From Actinomycetota bacterium (GTDB lineage Bacteria; Actinomycetota; Actinomycetes; Nanopelagicales; Nanopelagicaceae): a DNA stretch of 12,084 nucleotides. Positions 1 through 5,251 of the stretch are shown here, piece after piece; position 1 is the stretch's first letter; each line of letters begins with the position of its first letter. Under the pieces are notes generated by a model, which did not search any database, was not told the origin of the DNA, and was given only the letters and a program-made list of their open reading frames with translations. The stretch covers positions 1-12,084 of the forward strand of contig CANCUC010000014.1 of the NCBI GenBank assembly GCA_947381255.1. The letters are read 5' to 3'. The translations under genes were made by a program, and so were the position numbers.

Positions 1-13
1 AGTCGATGATCAT
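1..13 (-). CDS. Possible 5' end of a leftward gene cut by the left edge
   Basis: Only four codons and a base are visible. Reading leftward, an ATG at position 13 starts Met-Ile-Ile-Asp and stays open to the edge. A TACCCT hexamer at 21-26 (minus strand) sits 7 bases before it, the same layout seen before most other first-in-unit genes here. A second in-window ATG at position 20, in another frame, would directly abut that hexamer and fits less well. Too little is visible to name a product. The call rests on the promoter-like spacing alone. Confidence 0.25.
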
Positions 14-20
14 GTTCCAT

Positions 21-26
21 AGGGTA
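21..26 (-). promoter_or_regulatory. Putative -10 box for a leftward gene at the left edge
   Basis: Read on the minus strand the hexamer is TACCCT, matching TANNNT, 7 bases before the ATG at position 13. No convincing -35 element is visible. It would form a divergent pair with the ribD-C box at 45-50. Support is the spacing pattern only. Confidence 0.25.
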
Positions 27-44
27 AATAGAGCCACTGACACT

Positions 45-50
45 TAAAGT
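45..50 (+). promoter_or_regulatory. Putative -10 box (TAAAGT), leaderless promoter of the RibD-C gene
   Basis: TAAAGT fits TANNNT and ends exactly 6 bases before the ATG at 57, so transcription would be expected to start at or within a base of the start codon. There is no good Shine-Dalgarno sequence; the AGG at 51-53 is too close to the ATG. The reading frame upstream is closed by the TAA at 45-47, which fixes the start. Confidence 0.55.
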
Positions 51-56
51 AGGTGT

Positions 57-578
57 ATGAACCACCAAGGCGCTCGGGTCGCAGCCAATCTGGTTCTCGG
101 CGTTGGCGGAACAACTACCTTCAAAGGAAGTTCCTCTGGGCTCTCAACGCCCGCCGATCGACTTCACTTTCACGAGCTGCGCAAAGAGTTTGGCGCGATC
201 CTTATTGGCGGCAACACCGCCCGCAATGAGCCCTATGCCAAGACCCCAGTTCCTCTCATCGTTCTGACCCATCAACCCTTATCTGGACCAGCAGCGATGA
301 ATCCATCTGCCCTGGCATGGAGCATGCCTTTAGAGAGCGCAATCTCGAGAGCTACTGAGCGCTATGGAGACCTTTTGATTGAGGCGGGTCCGACCCTGAT
401 TATGGAAGCCATTGAAGGTGGCTTATTAACTGATCTATATCTGACGCTCTCTCCGGTAACGGGAGGCGAGAATCCAATCTCTCTCGATTCTCTACTGAAT
501 TCATCTCAGGAAACGTCTCGCCAGGAGGTAGATGGAACTCTTTTCTTGCACTACCGACTCGCGCCTACCCACGATTGA
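57..578 (+). CDS. Stand-alone RibD C-terminal (pyrimidine reductase) domain protein
   Basis: A 173-residue cytoplasmic protein of the RibD_C/dihydrofolate-reductase-like fold. In full riboflavin enzymes this domain uses NADPH to reduce the ribosyl side chain of the aminopyrimidine intermediate. Family features seen: an N-terminal strand with Ala-Asn-Leu-Val (about residues 9-13), the stretch SGLSTPADRLHFHELR (27-42), GGNTARNEPY (51-60) matching the usual GxxTxRxE, and EAGPTLI (about 109-115) in place of the commoner EGGP. It has no deaminase domain, as in many actinobacterial solo copies. Two oddities are visible. It is shorter at the N terminus than typical solo homologues, with an in-frame stop just upstream. 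The usual Ser-Leu-Asp-Gly after the first strand reads Gly-Val-Gly-Gly. The substrate is therefore uncertain: it could be a riboflavin reductase or a relative with another role. DUF3000 follows after 25 bases. Confidence 0.8.
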   Translation: MNHQGARVAANLVLGVGGTTTFKGSSSGLSTPADRLHFHELRKEFGAILIGGNTARNEPYAKTPVPLIVLTHQPLSGPAAMNPSALAWSMPLESAISRATERYGDLLIEAGPTLIMEAIEGGLLTDLYLTLSPVTGGENPISLDSLLNSSQETSRQEVDGTLFLHYRLAPTHD

Positions 579-591
579 GCAAGGGGCAAAT

Positions 592-597
592 TACCCT
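592..597 (+). promoter_or_regulatory. Putative -10 box (TACCCT) before the DUF3000 gene
   Basis: TACCCT lies 6 bases before the ATG at 604, just after the upstream stop codon (576-578). The spacing equals that at the RibD-C, iron permease, dxs and methyltransferase genes. It supports 604 as the start and suggests DUF3000 can be transcribed on its own as a leaderless message. Confidence 0.45.
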
Positions 598-603
598 TAT
601 CCC

Positions 604-1155
604 ATGGCCACTGCGAGAAATTTCGATGAAATTGTGGCTGAAATTCGGGCGATAGCGACCAGAGCCGAAATAATCGTGGAAGAGATTCCCGCTCCACAAA
701 AACTCGCACCCTTCGCCTTTGCAATGACCGCCGATACCGAAGATGAGATCGGTACAGCACGATTCGTTCTCCTCCATGATCCCGCTGGGCAAGAGGGTTG
801 GGGCGGAGATTTCCGATGCGTCACCTTTGTCCGCGCCGATGTTGATCACGAGATGGCTTCAGATCCCATGGTTGCAAATGTTGGTTGGAGTTGGTTGATT
901 GAATCATTAGAGAAGTTCGGATGTGAATACGTGCAACCAAGTGGAACTGTCACCCGTGTAGCTAGCGCATCCTTTGGAACTCTCAACGAACGCGCTGACG
1001 ATTCTGAGTTAGAAGTTCGCGCCTCATGGACTCCAACAAACTCATTCGCGATTGCGACGCATGTTCGCGCTTGGCTTGACCTGCTCGAGCACTGCGCCGG
1101 CCTTGCCCCCATTCCTGAAGGCGTCACCCCACTTACTCGCAACACCCTCGTCTGA
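604..1155 (+). CDS. DUF3000 family protein
   Basis: A 183-residue soluble protein recognised as the actinobacterial DUF3000 family, whose biochemical function is unknown to me. Visible signatures from the chosen start: VEEIPAPQKLAPFA (about 25-38), VLLHDPAGQEGWGGDFRCVT (55-74), FVRAD (75-79), GWSWL (94-98), PSGTVTRVASASFG (112-125), RASWTP (139-144) and a C-terminal AWLDLLEHCAGLAPIPEGV (156-174). There is no signal peptide or membrane segment. The frame is open back to an ATG at 532, but that would overlap the preceding gene by 47 bases and add a non-family extension. ATG 604 has a TANNNT box at the usual spacing and begins where family homology begins. An RNase D gene follows after 15 bases, an association I recall from other actinobacteria, which suggests a linked role but does not show one. 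Confidence 0.85.
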   Translation: MATARNFDEIVAEIRAIATRAEIIVEEIPAPQKLAPFAFAMTADTEDEIGTARFVLLHDPAGQEGWGGDFRCVTFVRADVDHEMASDPMVANVGWSWLIESLEKFGCEYVQPSGTVTRVASASFGTLNERADDSELEVRASWTPTNSFAIATHVRAWLDLLEHCAGLAPIPEGVTPLTRNTLV

Positions 1156-1164
1156 GTTAACTCA
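1153..1164. repeat. 12-bp perfect palindrome between DUF3000 and rnd
   Basis: TGAGTTAACTCA is its own reverse complement and starts with the DUF3000 stop codon. It occupies most of the 15-base gap before rnd. It could be a small protein-binding site or chance. There is no run of T after it, and six-base arms without a loop are a poor terminator. A good TANNNT box is absent, so rnd probably depends on transcription through DUF3000. Confidence 0.35.
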
Positions 1165-1170
1165 CCTTTC

Positions 1171-2451
1171 ATGCCAGAGCCACTACTTACTCCACGATCT
1201 GGGTTGCCTCCCCTCATCGTTGATGAAGCCGGTTTTCTTGCGGCGCTTGAAGAGTTGAAATCTGGAACTGGACCCATCGCAGTGGATGCAGAGCGCGCAT
1301 CTGGTTATCGATATAGCCAACGAGCATATTTGATTCAGATATTTCGTCGCGGTGGAGGCTTGCACCTTATCGATCCAATTTGTGTGAGCGATTTAAAATT
1401 ATGGGCAAAGATGGATTCCGCGCTGAAGGATTGCGAATGGATTATTCACGCAAGCACCCAAGATCTTCCATGCCTTCGCGAACTTGGAATCAATCCAGAG
1501 AAGCTCTTTGATACCGAGCTTGGTGGTCGCATCGCTGGATGTGAGCGCGTTGGCTTGGGTCCACTCTGTGAATCATTGTTGGATCTTCAGCTTGCAAAGG
1601 AACATAGCGCCGTTGATTGGTCGATTCGCCCACTTCATGAGAGTTGGTTGACTTACGCAGCCTTAGATGTTGATGTACTGATTGATCTGCGCGATGCAGT
1701 GGAAAATTTACTGCGAGAGCGCGGAAAACTTGAATGGGCTCTAGAAGACTTTGCCCAGATACTTAAGAATCCTGCCCCACCACCACGTGTTGATCCTTGG
1801 CGACGCACCTCTGGAATGCACAAGGTTCGCGATCGAATGACTCTGGCAATCATTAGAACGCTCTGGCATGCACGTGATGATTTTGCGCGCGAGATTGATA
1901 TTGCTCCAGGACGAATCTTTAATGATGAAGTTCTCGTCGAGATTGCCACTAAGCGTCCAACCAAGGTTGATGAATTTTCCAAGATTATTAAACGTAGAAC
2001 CCGTGTCACAAATGCGCCAACCACTGAGTGGTTTGATCTCTTGCTTAGAACACAACAATTACCTGAAGCAGAGCTTCCTGTTTTAAGAACTCCAACAGTC
2101 GGACTTCCACCGGTGAAATTGTGGAGAGATCGCAATCCACTTGGAAATGCCAGACTCTCACACGCTCGCGCTGCCGTGATTGCTCGCGCCGCAGAATTAG
2201 AGATGCCTGTAGAAAATCTGATTTCACCAGAGACGATTCGCCAACTTGTTTGGAAGAACCCACCTGAATCCAATCTTGAAAGCTACATCCAAGAGCTCCT
2301 GACTCAGAATGGCGCTAGAAGCTGGCAGGTAGAACAAATAGCTCCAGTCTTAATCGAACCTATGCTCGCAACTGAGCCAATTCCCACTCCTGAACCCGTC
2401 GAGCCCGCCGCCGAGGCCGAATCACAAACTCTCGAGACCGCTTCAGAGTGA
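1171..2451 (+). CDS. rnd: Ribonuclease D (DEDDy 3'-5' exoribonuclease with HRDC domain)
   Basis: A 426-residue cytoplasmic enzyme expected to trim structured RNA 3' ends such as tRNA precursors. The exonuclease domain covers about residues 14-185 and keeps every metal-binding acid of the DEDDy class: Asp39 and Glu41 in VDAERASGYRYSQRAYLIQI, Asp98 in HASTQDLPCL, and Tyr162 with Asp166 in YAALD. An HRDC domain follows at about 213-295. A further helical region (about 320-395) resembles the extended C terminus of actinobacterial homologues. The last 30 residues are a low-complexity Pro/Glu/Ala tail (EPIPTPEPVEPAAEAES), probably disordered. The start at 1171 is supported by the family-like opening PLLTPRSGLPP. 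No Shine-Dalgarno sequence or clear TANNNT box precedes it, so it is likely co-transcribed with DUF3000 (15-base gap). A hairpin-forming repeat begins 5 bases after the stop codon. Confidence 0.93.
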   Translation: MPEPLLTPRSGLPPLIVDEAGFLAALEELKSGTGPIAVDAERASGYRYSQRAYLIQIFRRGGGLHLIDPICVSDLKLWAKMDSALKDCEWIIHASTQDLPCLRELGINPEKLFDTELGGRIAGCERVGLGPLCESLLDLQLAKEHSAVDWSIRPLHESWLTYAALDVDVLIDLRDAVENLLRERGKLEWALEDFAQILKNPAPPPRVDPWRRTSGMHKVRDRMTLAIIRTLWHARDDFAREIDIAPGRIFNDEVLVEIATKRPTKVDEFSKIIKRRTRVTNAPTTEWFDLLLRTQQLPEAELPVLRTPTVGLPPVKLWRDRNPLGNARLSHARAAVIARAAELEMPVENLISPETIRQLVWKNPPESNLESYIQELLTQNGARSWQVEQIAPVLIEPMLATEPIPTPEPVEPAAEAESQTLETASE

Positions 2452-2455
2452 TGAG

Positions 2456-2483
2456 AATTACGCAACATAAAAGTTGCGTAATT
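2456..2483. promoter_or_regulatory. Perfect inverted repeat (11-bp arms), operator or terminator
   Basis: The left arm AATTACGCAAC (2456-2466) and right arm GTTGCGTAATT (2473-2483) are exact reverse complements around a 6-base loop ATAAAA. It begins 5 bases after the rnd stop codon and runs into the -35 region of the iron permease promoter. As RNA it would form a strong hairpin, but only CGGTCTAGC follows, with no U-run, so a classic Rho-independent terminator is poorly supported. Its placement over the promoter suggests a repressor site. It does not look like the Fur or DtxR consensus sequences I know. Confidence 0.6.
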
Positions 2484-2503
2484 CGGTCTAGCGCAATTAG
2501 GCT
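2474..2503 (+). promoter_or_regulatory. Putative promoter of the iron permease gene (leaderless)
   Basis: A -10 hexamer TAGGCT at 2498-2503 lies 6 bases before the ATG at 2510. A weak -35 candidate TTGCGT (2474-2479) is 18 bases upstream, inside the right arm of the inverted repeat. No Shine-Dalgarno sequence is present. A protein bound to the repeat would be expected to block this promoter. Confidence 0.5.
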
Positions 2504-2509
2504 CATCTC

Positions 2510-3349
2510 ATGCTGAGCACCTTTTTGATCGCCTTGCGTGAAGGGCTAGAAGCCTCTCTCATCGTAGGAATCCTGGTCGCCTATCTCGTCCGATCCGGTC
2601 GCCAGAAGGCTCTTGTTGCCATCTGGAGCGGTGTATTCGCCGCCGCCGCCCTGGCACTGGGCTTTGGTGCACTTCTCTCTTTTACCTCCGCCGAACTCTC
2701 AGATCGCGGAGAGCAACTATTCGCCGGAATCACCTCAATCTTGGCCGTTGGCCTAGTCACTTGGATGGTCTTCTGGATGAAGCACAGCGCCCGGGCTATC
2801 GCCAAAGAACTTCATGGCAAGGTCGACCAAGCCCTCGGAATGGGTAGTTTCGCTCTTGCACTCGTTGCATTTCTCTCAGTGGGCCGTGAGGGACTTGAGA
2901 CCTCACTCTTTCTCTATGCAAATTTCAAAACGGTAAATCATGACACCGCTCCCCTCCTTGGTCTCATCCTTGGACTTGGGGTGGCTATTGCACTTGGAAC
3001 ATTGATCTATCGCCGTAGCGTAAAAATTAATATTGGAAAGTTCTTCCGCGTCACAGGCATCGCACTCATCGTCGTAGCTGGTGGAGTTCTCATCCACGGA
3101 ATCAATGAATTTCAGAGTCGTGGAGATATTGGCGGCGCTAACTCCACAGTCTGGAAATTTGGTGGAGATAACTCAGTATTCATAACAATTATTGATGGCA
3201 CATTTGGTATCTCAAATGTTATGACGTGGTTGCAGCTCGTAGTTTATGTTCTCTACGTTTCACTTACTCTTGTCGGATTTTTGAAGGCTCTTCCTGACCC
3301 AGTTCAAGCTCCTTCAAAGTTAGCGACCAGCTCACCAGCGAGCGAGTAA
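2510..3349 (+). CDS. efeU: FTR1/EfeU-family iron permease
   Basis: A 279-residue integral membrane protein of the FTR1 family, which carries iron across the cytoplasmic membrane, usually after oxidation by a partner. The two family signatures are intact: R10-E-G-L-E14 in helix 1 and R126-E-G-L-E130 in helix 4. Seven hydrophobic segments are visible at about 4-27, 36-58, 70-90, 112-137, 147-168, 178-198 and 240-261, a typical layout. The loop at about 200-235 is relatively polar. The usual partners (EfeO cupredoxin/M75 peptidase-like, EfeB DyP peroxidase) are not beside it, so it is a lone permease here. The start is fixed by the immediate REGLE context and the promoter spacing. Its tail overlaps the convergent dxs gene by 86 bases, and the short polar C terminus (about 262-279) is coded within that overlap. 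Substrate is inferred from the family, since some relatives carry other metals. Confidence 0.87.
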   Translation: MLSTFLIALREGLEASLIVGILVAYLVRSGRQKALVAIWSGVFAAAALALGFGALLSFTSAELSDRGEQLFAGITSILAVGLVTWMVFWMKHSARAIAKELHGKVDQALGMGSFALALVAFLSVGREGLETSLFLYANFKTVNHDTAPLLGLILGLGVAIALGTLIYRRSVKINIGKFFRVTGIALIVVAGGVLIHGINEFQSRGDIGGANSTVWKFGGDNSVFITIIDGTFGISNVMTWLQLVVYVLYVSLTLVGFLKALPDPVQAPSKLATSSPASE

Positions 3350-5192
3350 TCGTCTGAACTGTAATTCCCAAGTCAGTCAAAATCTCATCACGCTTGGAGT
3401 GCTCTAAGAACTCAAGTGGTACACCGATGGAGTGAATTGGAATCGACATTCCCTCTTCACGGAACATCTCTGAAATCGTGCTGGCAATACCGCCATGCTT
3501 CACGCCATCTTCAATAACAACAATGCTCTTGTAACGACGAGCCATTGTGATGAGTGAACGTGGCAGTGGCTTAACCCAGCGAGGGTCAATCACTGTTACC
3601 CCAACGCCTTCGCGATAAGCCTGACCGGCAGCTTCAACTGCAAGTGTCGCCATTGCGCCAACACTGACAAGCAAAATATCTGCGCTCTCTCCGCGATAGA
3701 GAACATCAATCCCATCCCGTCGTTCAAAAGCTGGGATATCAGCACAGACCGCCCCTTTTGGATAGCGGATCAAAGTTGGTGCATCGTTAATATCTACCGC
3801 TTCGCGAAGTACCTCGCGCAATCTCGCGCCGTCGCGCGGGGCAGCAACATGGAGTGTTGGAACAATTCCCGAGAGAGCTAAATCCCACATTCCATTGTGT
3901 GAAGGGCCATCATCGCCGGTAATTCCCGCGCGATCGAGGACAAATGTCACTCCCGCTTTATGGAGAGCCACATCCATTAGGAGTTGATCGAATGCTCGAT
4001 TGAGGAAGGTTGAATAAATCGCAACAACCGGATGTAGCCCCGTAAATGCCATACCGGCGGCAGAGGTCGCTGCATGTTGTTCGGCAATTCCTACATCGAA
4101 GGTGCGATCTGGAAATGCGGATTGGAATTGATCAAGACCGGTCGGTCCGAGCATCGCTGCGGTAATTGCAACAACATCTTTACGCTCTCGGCCAATCTCC
4201 ACGAGCTCACGCGCGAAGACCGATGTCCACGACGGAGCAGACTTCTTAAGCGGCTGGCCGGTTTGAGGATTAACAATTCCCACCGCATGAAACTTCTCGG
4301 CTTCATCATTTACGGCAGGTGCGTGGCCGCGACCCTTCTCGGTGATGACATGCACCAGAACCGGTCCCTTGAAATTCTTTGCGTGGGTAAAGGCACTCTC
4401 CATCGCCTCGATATTGTGACCATCTACCGGACCAAAGTACTTAAGTCCGAGATCTTCAAACATTCCTTGTGGCGCGACAATATCTTTGATGCCCTTTTTA
4501 ACTCCATGCAAGGTCTCATAAATGGGTTGGCCTACAACAGGGGTGCGCTCTAGGACATTCTTGCCCCAGTCCAAGAACTTCTCGTAACCGCTGGTTGTGC
4601 GCAAGGTTGAAAGATAAGTAGCTACTCCACCAATGGTCGGTGAGTATGAGCGCTCATTGTCATTAACAATGATGACAAGTGGAAGATCAGAGTTGGCCGC
4701 GATGTTATTAAGAGCCTCCCAGGCCATTCCACCAGTCAGCGCTCCATCTCCAACGACGCAGACGACGGTACGGTTCTTTACGCCTTGGACGCAGAAACCT
4801 CTCGCAACGCCATCTGCCCAGGAGAGGGCACCAGAGGCGTGAGAGTTTTCGATGACATCGTGCTCAGATTCGGCGCGACTTGGATAACCAGCTAGGCCAC
4901 CGCGCTGGCGCAAGGTATCAAATCCATCTTGGCGCCCAGTCAAAATCTTGTGGACATAGGACTGATGGCCGGTATCAAAGAGCATCACATCTTTAGGGGA
5001 ATCAAAGATTCGGTGCATTGCGATGGTGAGCTCAACGACGCCCAAGTTGGGACCTAAGTGACCACCACTCTTGGAGACCTTCTCAATAAGGAACTCGCGG
5101 ATTTCGGCGGCCAGGCGGTTTAGCTGCTCCGCGTTTAACTCTCTGAGATCTTGCGGGCCTTTAACGGCAGGCAAGATACGAGGGCTAGACAT
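3264..5192 (-). CDS. dxs: 1-deoxy-D-xylulose-5-phosphate synthase
   Basis: A 642-residue cytoplasmic thiamine-diphosphate enzyme. It joins pyruvate and glyceraldehyde 3-phosphate to give DXP, the first step of the MEP isoprenoid pathway and a precursor for thiamine and pyridoxal. Length and motifs are full: GGHLGPNLG with His45, the ThDP/Mg site GDGALTGG from 148 with NDN at 177-179, DVGIAEQHA with the likely catalytic Glu371, STFLNRAFDQ (394-403) and DRAGITGDDGPSHNG (420-434). The C-terminal transketolase domain (about 500-620) is intact. The start at 5192 gives the expected N terminus and has TAGAAT exactly 6 bases upstream. The last 20 or so residues (after Trp622) look like an unconserved extension, coded on the strand opposite the end of the iron permease gene. 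It is 59 bases downstream of the aconitase gene on the same strand but has its own apparent promoter. Confidence 0.97.
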   Translation of the reverse strand: MSSPRILPAVKGPQDLRELNAEQLNRLAAEIREFLIEKVSKSGGHLGPNLGVVELTIAMHRIFDSPKDVMLFDTGHQSYVHKILTGRQDGFDTLRQRGGLAGYPSRAESEHDVIENSHASGALSWADGVARGFCVQGVKNRTVVCVVGDGALTGGMAWEALNNIAANSDLPLVIIVNDNERSYSPTIGGVATYLSTLRTTSGYEKFLDWGKNVLERTPVVGQPIYETLHGVKKGIKDIVAPQGMFEDLGLKYFGPVDGHNIEAMESAFTHAKNFKGPVLVHVITEKGRGHAPAVNDEAEKFHAVGIVNPQTGQPLKKSAPSWTSVFARELVEIGRERKDVVAITAAMLGPTGLDQFQSAFPDRTFDVGIAEQHAATSAAGMAFTGLHPVVAIYSTFLNRAFDQLLMDVALHKAGVTFVLDRAGITGDDGPSHNGMWDLALSGIVPTLHVAAPRDGARLREVLREAVDINDAPTLIRYPKGAVCADIPAFERRDGIDVLYRGESADILLVSVGAMATLAVEAAGQAYREGVGVTVIDPRWVKPLPRSLITMARRYKSIVVIEDGVKHGGIASTISEMFREEGMSIPIHSIGVPLEFLEHSKRDEILTDLGITVQTITRSLVSWSLTLKELELGQEEPSKIRQE

Positions 5193-5198
5193 GGCGCC

Positions 5199-5204
5199 AT
5201 TCTA
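5199..5204 (-). promoter_or_regulatory. Putative -10 box (TAGAAT) of dxs, leaderless
   Basis: On the minus strand TAGAAT, one base from the TATAAT consensus, is followed by GGCGCC and then the dxs ATG. The 6-base spacing predicts transcription starting at the A of the ATG. No Shine-Dalgarno sequence is present and no clear -35 was found. It is the best -10 match in the window. Confidence 0.6.
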
Positions 5205-5251
5205 CGCGAGGGACCCCGCAAGTGCGAGGTGGTTCAGCTCGCGAGTGAGAG

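Noticed and set aside
532..603. Longer DUF3000 frame starting at ATG 532
   Set aside because: It overlaps the RibD-C gene by 47 bases and adds residues unlike the family. ATG 604 has the recurring -10 spacing and starts where family homology begins.
846..1277. 143-codon leftward frame across DUF3000 and rnd
   Set aside because: It spans two real genes on the opposite strand, is Ser/Arg-rich and shows no family signature.
1653..2273. 206-codon open frame antisense to rnd
   Set aside because: Low-complexity Ser/Arg/Thr-rich translation with no family features, opposite an intact RNase D with all catalytic residues. It is a codon-bias shadow.
4074..4553. 159-codon open frame antisense to dxs
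   Set aside because: It lies wholly within conserved dxs coding sequence, has no recognisable domain, and no promoter-like box or ribosome site was seen.
5205..5251. Terminator or small gene between acnA and dxs
   Set aside because: The 47 bases hold a CTCGCGAG palindrome and GC-rich patches but no T-tract or credible short frame. The dxs -10 box is the only signal I can support there.
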